DNA of 64,000 bases, from the NCBI GenBank assembly GCA_947095585.1, contig OX352765.1, positions 79,219,976 to 79,283,975 on the forward strand. The letters run 5' to 3'. This document shows, piece after piece, positions 33,985 through 44,605 of this stretch; position 1 is the first letter of the stretch; every line of letters begins with the position of its first letter. The position numbers were made by a program, and so were the translations under genes. Below the pieces are notes generated by a model. That model was not told the origin of the DNA and did not search any database. It worked only from the letters and a program-made list of their open reading frames with translations. The DNA comes from Nephrocerus scutellatus (Eukaryota > Arthropoda > Insecta > Diptera > Pipunculidae).

Positions 33985-35379
33985 AATGTCGTCATACGTA
34001 ATGCAAAAGTCTTAATAGCCAAAGCCAAATGTCATTAATATTGCGCCCTCACTTACATGGCTATTGTATGGTAAGAAGTAACAGAATACTTGTCAAAGCA
34101 TTCTAATGTTGACAATATCTTCCATTAAGAAGTAGATTCTGACTATCTAAACCGATGATTTTGCGCTTTGTCACAACTTATTATTAAAATAAGCTTTGGT
34201 TTAAACGGCATTCGTCAAAAAGTATGGATTGTGCTGCACAAAACACCTGGGTGGTTGTACCACACTCGCAATGACATGTTCGTTTGGTAGCCAAAAGTGA
34301 TGATGTCGTTTTTGCTTAGCATATTTTCATATTTACCAAAATATAAATAGATCAACTGCACAAACTGCAGTTTGACAGATCTGACAGATCTGATTAGAAT
34401 TATTATCGAATAGGCATTTTCTTTATTTCTTCGACAAAAAACTCACCACAATCCTTACTGCTAGCTGTCAAAGTGACTTATTTGTGGTTATTAAGGTGTA
34501 GGTACAATTTTCTCATTCGGGAAATCCAAAAACATTCCATAAAACGTGTTGCTTGTTTCCGTTGCATTATCTTGTTTATTGAGAGCGAAAAAAAAACTAT
34601 TAGCAAAAAAAGATCTGGTTAGAATGATTGATTCGTTCACTTGTTCATTTACGAACTGGTTAGCAAAAGCTCAGTTTAAAAAACTGATTCGTTCATTCGT
34701 TGTTCTGTTATGAACTGGTTAGTAATTGATCAGGTTAAAAGTATTGAATCGCTTATTCGTTCTTTTACAAACTGGTTATGCTTGATTTACATTTGGGCAG
34801 GACGGCTGTGAAATAGAAATTGTCGTCAGCCAGACGAAAGAAGTAGTATTTTTTCAATGTTACCATAATGCTATAGATAATATTTCCCCTGAAGATATAA
34901 AATAACTATAAGATTCTCGTAGTGTCAATCTCTTCTGGCTAACTAGAATTTCATTTCAACTATAGTCGTCCTGCTCATTTTTTCTCGCACGGCTCAAATG
35001 TAAATCAGCATTAGTAAAAGATCATGTTAAAAAGATAAATTCGTTCATTCTTTATGAACTTTGTCTCGTTCTTATGAGTTTCTTTCGTGAATTAACCAAC
35101 TAACGAACTAACCAATAGCGAACTAGCGAGCTAACTCGTTGCTTCCACCTCAAATAACAATAATGCTACAATAATATAACTTGCTTGTGTGAGTAAAATT
35201 ATGAAGTTATCGCTGAAAAAACCCAAGGCAAAATTTAAAAAAAAACATGTGTTACCGTTTATGGGAAAACACATGTTTTTTTTGCATCTGTATCATAAGG
35301 TAATATGTGTTCTAAATATTGTTTCCACATCAAAACTCGAAAAACTGTCCAAGTAAATTGTCACTACCGGTTGATAGAT
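33985..35379. other. Unique intergenic DNA
   Basis: Contains loosely repeated GATTCGTTCATTCGTT / AACTGGTTAG segments between 34,610 and 34,770 (three imperfect ~60 bp tandem units). No coding exon recognised. Confidence 0.4.
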
Positions 35380-35640
35380 TGCCGTCAAAATCAACTGACA
35401 CCTTACAATTTATGTAAAAAGTTTAAATATGAATTTTCATACCCATAAATTCAGACGTCTGGGCTATAAAGTGGACTCAGACAGACAGACAGACATTTTT
35501 TTTCGATTTTTCTGACTCGGAAAATACGGAAATGGGTAAATCTGCAAAAATACCGAGTTGGAATTATCGGAGTGTAAAAAAAACCACACAGAGAAATAAT
35601 TTTTTCTCGGATAATGAAGAAAAACCCAGATCTGAATTTT
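35380..35640 (-). repeat. Repeat W, copy 3
   Basis: Inverse of copy 1: GTCAAAATCAACTGACACCT, ATATGAATTTTCATACCC, GACAGACAGACAG, TTTTCTGACTCGG, GGAAATGGGTAAATCTGC, and a further AGATCTGAATTTTGACAG end shared with copy 2. Confidence 0.7.
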
Positions 35641-36104
35641 GACAGTTAAACTATCTCTCCGACATAAAAAAAACAGCCTTTGTGTGTAGTTGTCTACTTC
35701 TCTCTCTCTTAAGGGACAACTATAATGGGTTGCATTTGGCTTATTCTCACGACAAAACCGAACGAAAAGCTCAGCTAATTTCTCTCATTCTTTAATTTAC
35801 CCATAATGAACTTTAACAACTACTTGCATTTCACACAACTCTTCTTAGTTGTCAAATTTCCGCACCGAATATCACACTTCACTAGCACCTTGCTTAATCC
35901 CACGTAATTTAACTAACATTTGACGAAACCGACCAAAATCACATTATAGTCACAGCATACCATATTGCATGTAATGAGTCGTTCCCTTAAGCTAAATTAA
36001 TCCTACTCAAGTCCATTATAGTCCTTTAGAATGTACATAAATCGAACTCGCTTCTCATTTTTATCTACATTTCTTCAATTCTTTTTCCTTTCCCTACTAT
36101 TTTT

Positions 36105-36320
36105 AAATTCTCTATATTTACTTCGCGAGCACGTGGCTGGCTGGTCAGATTTTCCGGTCCATTTTTTAACCCACTTCCCATAGCCCGATTTTATTGAAAT
36201 TTTGCACACATGTAAATTTTCGGTAACAATACTTTCTATTAAAATTTGAGGTCCCTTGGACCTCGGGTTAGAGAATTTACAAGAAAAATTTTAATTTTTA
36301 TGGGATGTTTTTTCTTTAAT
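36105..36320 (+). repeat. Repeat family Y, copy 5 (short)
   Basis: Left end TTAAATTCTCTATATTTACT, CGTGGCTGGCTGGTCAG, CCCACTTCCCATAGCCCG, a single core unit, then AGAGAATTTACAAGAAAAA and the TTTTTATGGGATG end. Both termini are present, so this ~215 bp copy shows the minimal form. Confidence 0.8.
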
Positions 36321-38122
36321 GTAAATGCATTCCATTACCAAACAGAAAACGCTGCATACATTTTTGACAGCGTAGTATGCACAGCATTTGGCATAAGTAC
36401 ACAAAACACAAAAGCTAAAAGCTTTCATAAGCTCTTTCTTGAAACAAATTTTTGTTTTGTTTGTTTTTTTTTTGTTTACTTTAATTTTTTGGCTGGGTAT
36501 TTTCCGCGGGTTGCCTAATTAGTGAATGTAATGTGTAATTCCTACTGCGCAACATGTTATTTGTTATGAAAGTCACACTAAAAACAGAAACTGTGATTGC
36601 CTACTCTTTCATCTTCACACACCTATTTTGCATTTGTCGATGCAAACAGGTATATCCTTTTAATGACGTAAAAAATTCCAGATTTTCATGTTATACTGCG
36701 GTAATAACCACACCCTGAACAATCACCTTTTGACGACAACACAAGTAACAGACGGACAAACCAACATAAAGCTTATAGCAGTGTGCCCGACATTCTGTAC
36801 TGAATGCTATACTGCGTCGTACACCAATGACGTCACACCACACACGACTAGAGACATGAAAAGGGTTATACTCGTTCACGTGCTGGTTATGTTGAGGGGA
36901 ATGGCTGACACACACCCAACGTGCTAGCCTTCTATTGGCCTCTCTTGGAGGCGAGTTCCTATGTCGTCATAACCAAAGTAGAGCGAGCCCGAGCACAGCA
37001 AAATCATACAAACACACAACACAGTCCCGCATACAGACACACCCAGTTCTCATATTATCTATACATAGCTCGTCAACGTACCGCGCATGGGCTGTGTGCG
37101 ATGCTTGGCCTCTGACAGTGACAGTTATCATAATCACACACAATCACTGAACACTGACTGTGTCATTGAGCATAATATTCGTGGTCGGTTTTTTTTAAAA
37201 TAATTCTGCTTTGCTTTTGGCAAAAACAAAAAATAAAACAAAACACTACACCAACAAAAAAGTTATAGTTTTGTAGGTACAACAAAACTGTGAATGTTTT
37301 TTATTTTCAAAAAATTTGCGCGACAACGGCAGAATTAAAGAATTTCGGTTTCAGTCGCGCCAATCGTGCTGTTGAGATATCCCTTCTCACTGCTCCGTCA
37401 GTCGTCTGGTGACAATTTGTTTCGCGTTGTATATGTACATATCCATACATAAGTGCAAGTCGAAAAAAAACCGATGTGTGACGTATTTCATGCTTTAAAG
37501 TAGATATTAGATAAATATTTCGATTCGCGAAAAAAGGCCAAATTTATGAGAAAGTCGTCCAATAATTTTTGCTTGCGTAAGACAGCATTTAAGCGATTGT
37601 CGTGGTTTTTATTTTCATTAATCGAACACAGCACGACACGTGTGTTGGTTTGCTGCTAGCTGTGCCTACTGCCTGGCCTCTTATCTACGTGCATACTTAC
37701 ACACACACTCAGTTCAGTGCTTAGTTTGGTAGCTGCCTGCCTATATACAGTTTTTGATTCGACTTTGTCCGCTGCCCTATTCAATGTCAAATTTTTGTGG
37801 GCATGCTCCAGGACGAACGACCAATATACTCGAACAAAATACGTAGGAAGAAGGACTTTTCGTGTTCCTCGGTGTACTAAAATCGTGTTGTAAATATTCC
37901 AATTACATTCGAAGGTCATACGGAGCAGGTTATTCTGTGCTACGCGCTTTACTACACTACCTACCAGCAACAATAAATTGTTGAACTTTTCCAGTTATTT
38001 ATAACAACCCAACTGTCAACTTAAAAACTGTATTTTCGGTGTAGTGTTCAATTGTTAAATAGTGAATTGTATTTAATTGTCAATTTGTGGTCTGTGAAAT
38101 TAATACCTAATTACGCACTAAA
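36321..38122 (+). promoter_or_regulatory. Upstream region of the sugar-transporter gene
   Basis: Region between the Y repeat and the first coding exon; little repeat content and higher GC than its surroundings. A full TGACGTCA-type site occurs at about 36,827-36,834. An initiator-like TTTCAGTC is at 37,350-37,356 and a TATTTATA at 37,996-38,003. Which of these marks the transcription start cannot be decided from sequence. The last ~100 bp read like a typical AT-rich fly 5' leader. Confidence 0.35.
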
Positions 38123-38206
38123 ATGGCTGAGAAAACGACAGGAGAGGAGAGCTCTAGGCTACTGGAGACGATTGCGAATCCGGAAAGTTATGGATCCAGG
38201 CTAGCG
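38123..38206 (+). CDS. Sugar transporter, first coding exon
   Basis: A 28-codon exon: ATG at 38,123 in the context CTAAAATGG (close to the fly start consensus), translating as MAEKTTGEESSRLLETIANP followed by ESYGSRLA, then a GGTAAATTG donor at 38,207. The exon ends in phase 0. A charged, Ser/Glu-rich cytoplasmic N terminus before the first membrane helix is usual for Tret1-like SLC2 transporters. The only downstream plus-strand partner is the transporter body after 45,900, whose boundaries are also phase 0. The exons in between should carry roughly the first six membrane helices and are not in the visible intron, so they must lie in the gap. The link between exon 1 and the body is inference. 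Confidence 0.7.
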
Positions 38207-38668
38207 GTAAATTGAATCTATCTCTGTTATGTTAAATATTTTATTAAAATTTGGAACGGCCATTACACCGAAATGGTTGTAAAATTCCAATAAAATGTGT
38301 GGTGCTTTTCTGACAGATGGGTGATGTTTTCCTAAGCCTATCTGGCGTATAAATCTAAATTTAAAATCAACACACAAGGCCTAAATCTAAAAATGTCGCT
38401 AATTCGAAAGATATGGATGGGAAGAAACACTTGCGAATGATTTCGTCATAGCGACTGTTTTTGCCGAAGCGAATTTGGGCGTCCAATTTGAGGTCACTTT
38501 TTTGTGCAATGCTGGCTGTTTGTGACAAATAACTCTTGTCTTTGAGGCGTTAATAATTATTGTTGCTGATCAGTCCGGCATAAACCAGTGACTTCGAATA
38601 GCCCATCAGGAGAATAATTAAAAAACCTTGAATGTCAGCTTAAAAGTCCAAATCTCTAAAACTCTATA

Positions 38669-39124
38669 ATAATAATATTTATGGCCCGACAGACCGTTGC
38701 GGTCCAAGGTCAAGCTTCTCGCGACCATTTGTGTTGTGCAAGTGTATTTTTTGGACACAAATGGAAGGGACCTACGAATGGCGAATTGAGCTTTCCGTGA
38801 CAAGTTATTACTCTCGGAACGGTTTTCACCCATTCGCGAGAGGTGGGAAACCGTGAAAAATACTATTGGTGTTAGTGATTCGAACCACGAACCCCTTGCG
38901 CAGTAGCCATGCGCTTTTCCACTGATGCACCCACGTTCCCCAAAGGGGCCCGCTGTATCTTACTTTTGCTGATAAACTTGATACTTGGGACAACTCGGAA
39001 TATTAAGAAATGGTTTACTCCTAAGGGAGGACTGCAAAATAGTACTTATTCTCAAGAGTAAGCTTAATGGCGCAAGCGCGGGGCTCAATCCCCAACTCTA
39101 CCGACACTCGATGATGCACCCACG
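38669..39124 (-). mobile_element. tRNA-derived SINE, full length, split by retroposon X
   Basis: A minus-strand SINE with target-site duplication TAAAACTCTATA at 38,657-38,668 and 39,125-39,136. Tail TAATAATAATATT, then the CGACAGACCGTTGCGGTCCA block, body, B-box-derived GATTCGAACC near 38,878, and a 5' end GATGCACCCACG. The A box is damaged (TGCATCAGTGG). Its 5' extremity is duplicated around an inserted fragment at 38,937-39,111. It lies in the first intron of the transporter gene. Confidence 0.88.
38937..39111 (+). mobile_element. Retroposon X, internally deleted copy nested in the SINE
   Basis: The flanking duplication TGATGCACCCACGT (38,923-38,936 and 39,112-39,125) belongs to the SINE's own 5' end. 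The insert starts TCCCCAAAGGGGCCCGCTGT and ends CCCAACTCTACCGACACTCG, matching both ends of the 550 bp X copy at 20,075-20,624 but lacking ~375 bp of its middle. Confidence 0.82.
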
Positions 39125-39137
39125 TAAAACTCTATAG

Positions 39138-39499
39138 TCCTATTATTATTGTTTATTATATATTATGCACCCCACCAAAATTTTCATAGTCGTCTCACGG
39201 CATTTAAAACGTCCCTTACTCTCAATAGGATATCGCTTGTCGCTGCTAGGATTTACTACAAAGGACAATTGATAATCCAAAAAAATTAGGCAAAGTAAAA
39301 AATAAAAAAAAATGGAGGTGTGGGCACAAAGCGACTTTCTTTTAGGGACGGGGGCCGGAATCTTCAGAAAATGTATATTTTTTTTCAAATTTTATTTTTT
39401 AATTTTTTTTATTTTCTATTTTTTGTTCTTTGTTAAGATTTCTCCTAAGTGTTATACTTTTTGAGTTATTTGCAAAAACTCGAACGCGGTTAAGAGGTC
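39138..39499. other. Intronic sequence with repeat W scrap
   Basis: Non-coding. TTTTTGAGTTATTTGCAAAA near 39,460-39,480 is the inverse of a segment following repeat W copy 1 (31,195-31,225). Confidence 0.4.
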
Positions 39500-40620
39500 A
39501 GAATGCTTTTTGCTAAGAACAAGTCTCGGATCCATATGTAAGTACTGGTATGACCATTGTCTTATACGGACCAGCAGCTTAGATATTATGGTTAAATTCC
39601 TGGATTTGAAGAGTCTTGACAGACTAAAGTATGCTTTGTTGGCTTTGACAACCGTGCGCGTATTTCTGGTTCCATGCTGTTATCGGCTGGTACAGTTGAC
39701 CCGAGATAGTTAATGGATTACATTACTTTAAATGCGCGCTCCATTTTTTTTTAATTGAGGGACTAATATTGGATCTTCGGCTTGAAGACGTGGCTACCAT
39801 GTACTTTGTTTTGCTCTCATTTACGTTCAGCCCCAGGTTTCATGCCGGCCGCTCGATCTGGATGAAAGCTTCCTGTACAGTTCTTAAGTTTCTACCAACG
39901 ATTTCAGTGTCGTCTGCGTAAGCAAGTATCTGAATGAGCTTATCGGACTCCGATAACTTTCTCCAACGCCAGGTTGAAGAGAACGTAGGCCAGTCGATCC
40001 CCTTGTACCAGCCCGTTATAGATATTGAAAGGACTTGATAGTGTTCCGGAAATTTTTAACTTGGATTATAACAGTGGTTATGGTCAACCTCGAGAAGTTA
40101 GGCCTTGGACCGCAATGGTCTGTCGCGCCGAATATTATTTATGGTCAACCTACATAGTCTTGTCAGTTTATTTGGGATGGAGAATTATCTCATAGCTTTA
40201 AAAAAGTTCTACTCTGGCTATGCTATCATAGGCATCCCTTAGGTCTATAAAACAATGGAGTAGTGAGTTTGGAAACTCCAGACATTCTTCTATTACTTGA
40301 CTAAGGGTGATGAAGCCACACTGGTGTCGACCAATGATAACTTTAGCGTATGGGGCTATCCTGTCTTGAAGGATAGAGGAGAAAATCTTATACGCGGTAC
40401 TCAAAAACGTTAGACCACGATAATTGCTGCATTTTGTGATATCTCCCTTCTTATGTATGGGGCACAGGATGCATCTTCGCCAGTCTTTTGGCTTGGCTTA
40501 TTCCTCCCATACTTGCACTATTATTTCATAAATAAAGGTAATGTGGGGCCTCCTATTTTTACCAGTTCCGCTGGGATCCCATCAGATCCCGGGGCCTTAT
40601 TATTTTTGACCGTCTAAGAT
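39500..40620 (-). pseudogene. RTE-like LINE remnant in intron 1
   Basis: The minus strand gives, from 40,620 downward, the NNKAPGSDGIPAELVK block (40,555-40,610), YCVLHT-type and STAYKIFSSILQDRIAPYAK (40,345-40,404), HQCGFI, CFIDLRDAYDSIARVELF (40,198-40,255, motif A), the NGLVQGDRLAYVLFNLALEK motif B region (39,965-40,020), and a C-terminal YLGSTVPADNSMEPEIRAR stretch (39,650-39,715). Very similar to 23,590-25,014 but inverted and broken by stops. Interrupted at 40,091-40,138 by a truncated SINE. Confidence 0.8.
40091..40138 (+). mobile_element. tRNA-SINE, 48 bp 5'-truncated insertion with 13 bp TSD
   Basis: Only the extreme 3' end of the SINE, from CGAGAAGTTAGGCC to CGCGCCGAATATTATT, lies between two copies of TTATGGTCAACCT (40,078-40,090 and 40,139-40,151). 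Removing it restores continuous LINE sequence. Severe 5' truncation with an intact 3' end is the hallmark of aborted target-primed reverse transcription. Confidence 0.92.
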
Positions 40621-40837
40621 GGTGTCAGCAGTAATAATGACAGTATTCTTAAGGCGTGTCCATTTCTCTGCCAGGACTTACTCTCCCTGCATTTAGGGCT
40701 AGTCCTATCGCTTGACCGTGGTTGCTTCTTGTTTTTGGTCTCCACGGACAGCCGTGTTGACTCGAACCTGACTTTGCGGATGCAGCCTTTCGTGATCATG
40801 CAATCCGCACAGAACAGTTTGGATGTCATTACTAAAT
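40621..40837. other. Unassigned stretch between LINE fragments
   Basis: A 71-codon minus-strand ORF without recognisable motif. It may be part of the neighbouring LINE remnant's upstream coding region. Confidence 0.3.
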
Positions 40838-41135
40838 TTCAGTAGTTAAAGAGTCTTGACAGACTAAGAAGATTGAAAAGAACGCATTCTAGACCCCTTG
40901 TCGGAGATGTTGAATAGGCTTGATAATGATTTGGATATATTTATTTTGGTTATAACATTTGTCACGGTCGACCTAGATAGTCATGCCAGTTTATTTTGGA
41001 TGATGCATTCTTCTACATATAAACCTATAAACAGGTGTGGTAGTGATAGTTCATATGAATGTGGCCTATTTGGTTACGATTGGCGCAAACAGGAGATACC
41101 CAAGTGGCTTTGTGGGTTAATTTTCTTACTTGTTT
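40838..41135 (-). pseudogene. RTE-like LINE scrap
   Basis: AGTCTTGACAGACTAAG, TGTCGGAGATGTTGAATAGG and ACGGTCGACCTAGATAGTCA parallel the minus-strand LINE at 39,600-40,170 in the same order. Heavily decayed. Confidence 0.5.
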
Positions 41136-42204
41136 TAGTTAGAGCGACTCTACTGTAGTTGAAATTGAATTATCCAAGAGGGGGCAGTGGTATTGGAATA
41201 AGTAAGCTAGCACTTTGTGTCACAATTCAATGTTTTTTTTTTAAGCTACATAGCTGCCACAAGTCTAGAGTCGTAGTATTCATCAAATAGAGTGCACAGA
41301 GCGAAACTGTAACTATGCTCTTAGAGTCGAGTCGTCTTGCCGCTTTTTCCCTGTAATTTACACTTCGCAAGGTTCGTTGACATAAAATTTTATTTGAAAT
41401 TAGAACCCTCTTGCAGTCAAAGTGAACTTTTGCAACCGCAACACCAAATGCCAAATGCATCGAGTGTGACACACACACCCTACTCTACGTAGCTACAACT
41501 TGACGGCCAACTGGTATTTTATTTGTTAAACAAATAATAAAAGAAATTTTCGATCAGGATCGAACCGGCTTTTTAACCAAACGCGACGCTGTGTATGCAA
41601 CCCATTGGCAATTTGAAGCTATTTTAGCGTTTTAGCATTTATATGGCGCATAATAACCTATGGCGTAGCAGCAGCAGCCAGCCAGTTGTTGATTTGCATG
41701 TACGACAATCGACAAGTAGAAGTACGAGTACTAATAAACTGGTTTCTTAATTATTATTGATTAGGTAATTCAAGTGTTCAGCTAAAATTCAACGCAGTAC
41801 TATTCTAGACCAGGCTAACACTCGAAATACGTGGAACTCAATAGACCGTGATGAAAATGACAGAAAAATATATTTTTGTATTTCTGCGATTTGCAGTACA
41901 AAGCATTTATACGAGAACGAGATTTTACAGATAATTATACTAGCACTTGAAGGATGAAAAATTATAAATAATTTCATTGAATTTCATTTGACATTCGATT
42001 CAATCCTAGAAAAGGTGAACGTGACTACTGCTCTTAGCAGTAGGTCGGCCCTGCGAATATGTCAAGTATGCGCTGGTTACTTTCAGAGAAAACCCTATGC
42101 ATATCTGGCGTACCGCTGTAGTAGAAAAACCAGACGGAGGTGGGACCAACGGTGCTCGTTTTTCTGATTAGCTGTTATTAGGTACTGAATGGAACCGAGA
42201 TGGT
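41136..42204. other. Intronic, nothing recognised
   Basis: No exon of the transporter recognised despite reading both splice-compatible frames. Contains a short CAG/CCAG-rich run near 41,668-41,690. Confidence 0.4.
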
Positions 42205-42390
42205 TTTATGATGGCACTCGCTCACCTTGTCGGAGTTGTAGATGTTAATAGAACCTGATTGTGATTCGAAGTTAAGTCTATATATATTCGTAACATTGGT
42301 CATAGTCGTACCAATATTGATTTGTGATGGCAAATTTTCTGTTGGCTCTATTCTTATAGAGCGTTGATGCTAGAGAGAAATGACCTACTT
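42205..42390 (-). pseudogene. RTE-like LINE scrap
   Basis: TGTCGGAGTTGTAGATGTTA, AACATTGGTCATAGTCGTAC and TTATAGAGCGTTGATGC parallel 40,905-41,020, indicating another decayed piece of the same LINE region. Confidence 0.4.
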
Positions 42391-42506
42391 CAAATGACTC
42401 ATAAAAGTATTCCCACTATTGCCCTAATATATGAATATATTCCTAGAAGCAACTAAATACAAACGTAGCGAAGAATTTTGATCACCGTAAGCGCTGCTAA
42501 AAGATC

Positions 42507-42738
42507 CATTCCTTTCCATTCCATTTCATTTCATTTCATTTCATTTCATTTCATTTCATTTCATTTCATTTCATTTCATTTCATTTCATTTCATTTCATT
42601 TCATTTCATTTCATTTCATTTCATTTCATTTCATTTCATTTCATTTCATTTCATTTCATTTCATTTCATTTCATTTCATTTCATTTCATTTTATTTCATT
42701 TCATTTCATTTCATTTCATTTCATTCCATTTCATTCCA
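42507..42738. repeat. (TTTCA)~40 microsatellite
   Basis: A nearly pure TTTCA pentamer array of about 200 bp with one TTTTA interruption near 42,690 and TTCCA variants at both edges. It lies in intron 1 of the transporter. The 98-codon Phe-His-Ile-Ser frame it opens is an artefact. Confidence 0.97.
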
Positions 42739-42929
42739 TTATTAGTTTTAGATACGACTAAAAGTTCTGCATAGCTATATCTCCCTCATTTAGGTCTAAG
42801 TCGTACGAGTATAACTGGAATAGAACACGTAAAACGCTTATAGTGGTCAAATTAATCACTATTTTACACTAATTTCATACATTACATACATTAAATACAA
42901 ATACATGATATAAGCGTGGTTTGATTAGT

Positions 42930-43823
42930 CAATGACTTTTTGGCGAAAATATATTTTCTTCAGCAAAAACGCGTTTTATTTTTCAACATTGTCATCTTTA
43001 AGCTCGATACATTTAGTCCAGCGTTTTTCCAATTTATTTATTACTTCTACATAATAGATTTTATCAAGGCCCTCAAAATAGGCGTTTGTTTCAGTGATGA
43101 CCTCTTCGTTACGCCCAAATCTCTTACCGCCCAGCCATCGCCTAATAACATAATTACCGTTGTCTGTTTGTTTGTCTGTTTGATTATAACGCTTTTATGT
43201 TGCCTCATCCCGCCTAAACCACTATTTTATCGAAGCCGTGTTTAAACCATATAATCGTATGGAGTCGAGATATTTACGAAAATTTGTGTTTACGGTGGGA
43301 TGGATTTGGTTCATATTCACACCATATGTTTGTTTGGTACTCCGATAAGTTTATGTTTTTTTGGGCCCGTTAGGTGTCGCTGGAGTTGAGATATTTACGA
43401 AAATGTGTGATTGTGGATGGATTTGGTTCATATTCACACCAAGTGTTCGTTTGGTGCTCCGACGAAAAATGGTAAAATGGTACAAAAAAGAGATTCCGTA
43501 ATTTTTGACGGGTACTCACTAGTTTTTTTCAGGTTTGGAATCAGAAAATAGTTGCAGGGGACTAAATCTGAAGAATAAACTGGATGGGGTAGCAGTTCGT
43601 TGCCAAATTTATGGATTTTTGCCATGGTGACAATGCATGTGTACACCCGTGCATTGTCTTGATGGAACAGAGCTTTTTTCTTCGCCAAATGAGGTCGTTT
43701 TTGCTTCAAATCAATATCGAATCTGTCCAAAAGCTCTGAATAATATTCGCCGGTGATCGTGTTACCATTTTTAAGGTAGTCGATGTGAATAATAACGCGT
43801 GCATCCCAAAAAACTGATTCCAA
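42930..43823 (-). pseudogene. mariner transposase, broken, catalytic residue lost
   Basis: The minus strand reads, from 43,823, VFWDARVIIHIDYLKNGNTI, LFHQDNARVYTCIVTMAKIH and LLPHPVYSSDLVPCNYFLIP. Then, after an insertion at about 43,141-43,440, it reads GGKRFGRNEEVI, TNAYFEGL and KLEKRWTKCIELK (42,985-43,130). This is the second half of a mariner DD34D transposase. The middle Asp (HQDN) is present, but the third, expected 35 residues later in PSDY, is Asn (PCNY). The N-terminal DNA-binding half and the first Asp are absent. Nonfunctional. Confidence 0.85.
43256..43462. repeat. Two ~118 bp tandem units inside the mariner remnant
   Basis: GAGATATTTACGAAAAT, TGGATTTGGTTCATATTCAC and GTTTGGTRCTCCGA occur twice in the same order, about 118 bp apart, between the middle and C-terminal parts of the transposase. 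Confidence 0.75.
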
Positions 43824-43834
43824 GGATTTCAGTT

Positions 43835-44320
43835 TCAGTTTTTGTTGAAATTGAGTTGCGGAATGGTGTAGTCTATGTTGTTTGGGATTTTGACTGAATT
43901 CGGGATATAGGAGTGACCGATTTCATTTCTAGTCCACTGGGAGATAGCATTAAGGCGAATATCCGAACTAGCAGCTACTTGCCTGCAGTAAATGTCGAGT
44001 GGTGTAAGGTCGAACAGAATGTCCAATGCGGCGGATGGGGTTGTACGAAGTTCTCCGCTCATACATAGACTAGCTGATCTTTGTCAAGGTTTACTTTCTT
44101 ATTTAAGGCAGTCCACTATAAAGCCGCACCATATAGAAGAGTAGGTCTTACTACTGCTTTTTATTGCCAATGAGTTATATGGGGATGAAGACCCCATCTG
44201 CTACCAACGGCTTTTTTCAAGGAGAAGAGTGCCACTGTGGGTTTAAAAACTCTTCCTTGTATGTTATGTTTCCAGCTTAGCGTTCTCTCCAAAGTAAGAC
44301 CCAAATACTTGGTTCTATCA
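43835..44320 (-). pseudogene. I/LOA-like LINE scrap
   Basis: The minus strand reads ILFDLTPLDIYCRQVAASSD, RLNAISQWTRNEIGHSYIP and DYTIPQLNFNKN, the linker between reverse transcriptase and RNase H. It matches 28,170-28,300 and 50,070-50,200. Further minus-strand matches continue to about 44,320 (thumb region). Confidence 0.75.
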
Positions 44321-44369
44321 GAGAATGCTTGAAAGCTTGTACCTTAACAACTCATAATAAAATAAATGT

Positions 44370-44605
44370 TTAAAGTAAAAGTTTAAAAGTTTGAATAAAA
44401 TCGTTTTAATTTTAAAAAAATATTTGGGAGCCCATCGGCCCTGAGGCCTGATCACTTCCAAATTTTTACAAAAAGATACATATTTGTACAAAATTTGAAG
44501 AATATCGGGGTTTAGAAAGTGGGTTAAGAATTGAATACAAGAATTCCACCAGCCAGCCAGCCACCGACAGATACATGTCGACGCGAAGTCCTGTTGTACT
44601 CCTCG
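44370..44605 (-). repeat. Repeat family Y, copy 6
   Basis: TTTGGGAGCCCATCGGCCCT, TGATCACTTCCAAATTTTTA, AATATCGGGGTTTAGAAAGT, CCAGCCAGCCAGCC units and CGACGCGAAGT. The left end motif is partly lost. Confidence 0.7.

Noticed and set aside
37350..37380. Initiator TTTCAGTC plus a downstream AGATAT as a core promoter of the transporter
   Set aside because: AGATAT matches the downstream-element consensus but begins at +23 rather than the strictly required +28, so I list only the region.
42478..42774. A 98-codon ORF of Phe-His-Ile-Ser repeats
   Set aside because: A direct by-product of the (TTTCA)n array, with no flanking coding sequence.
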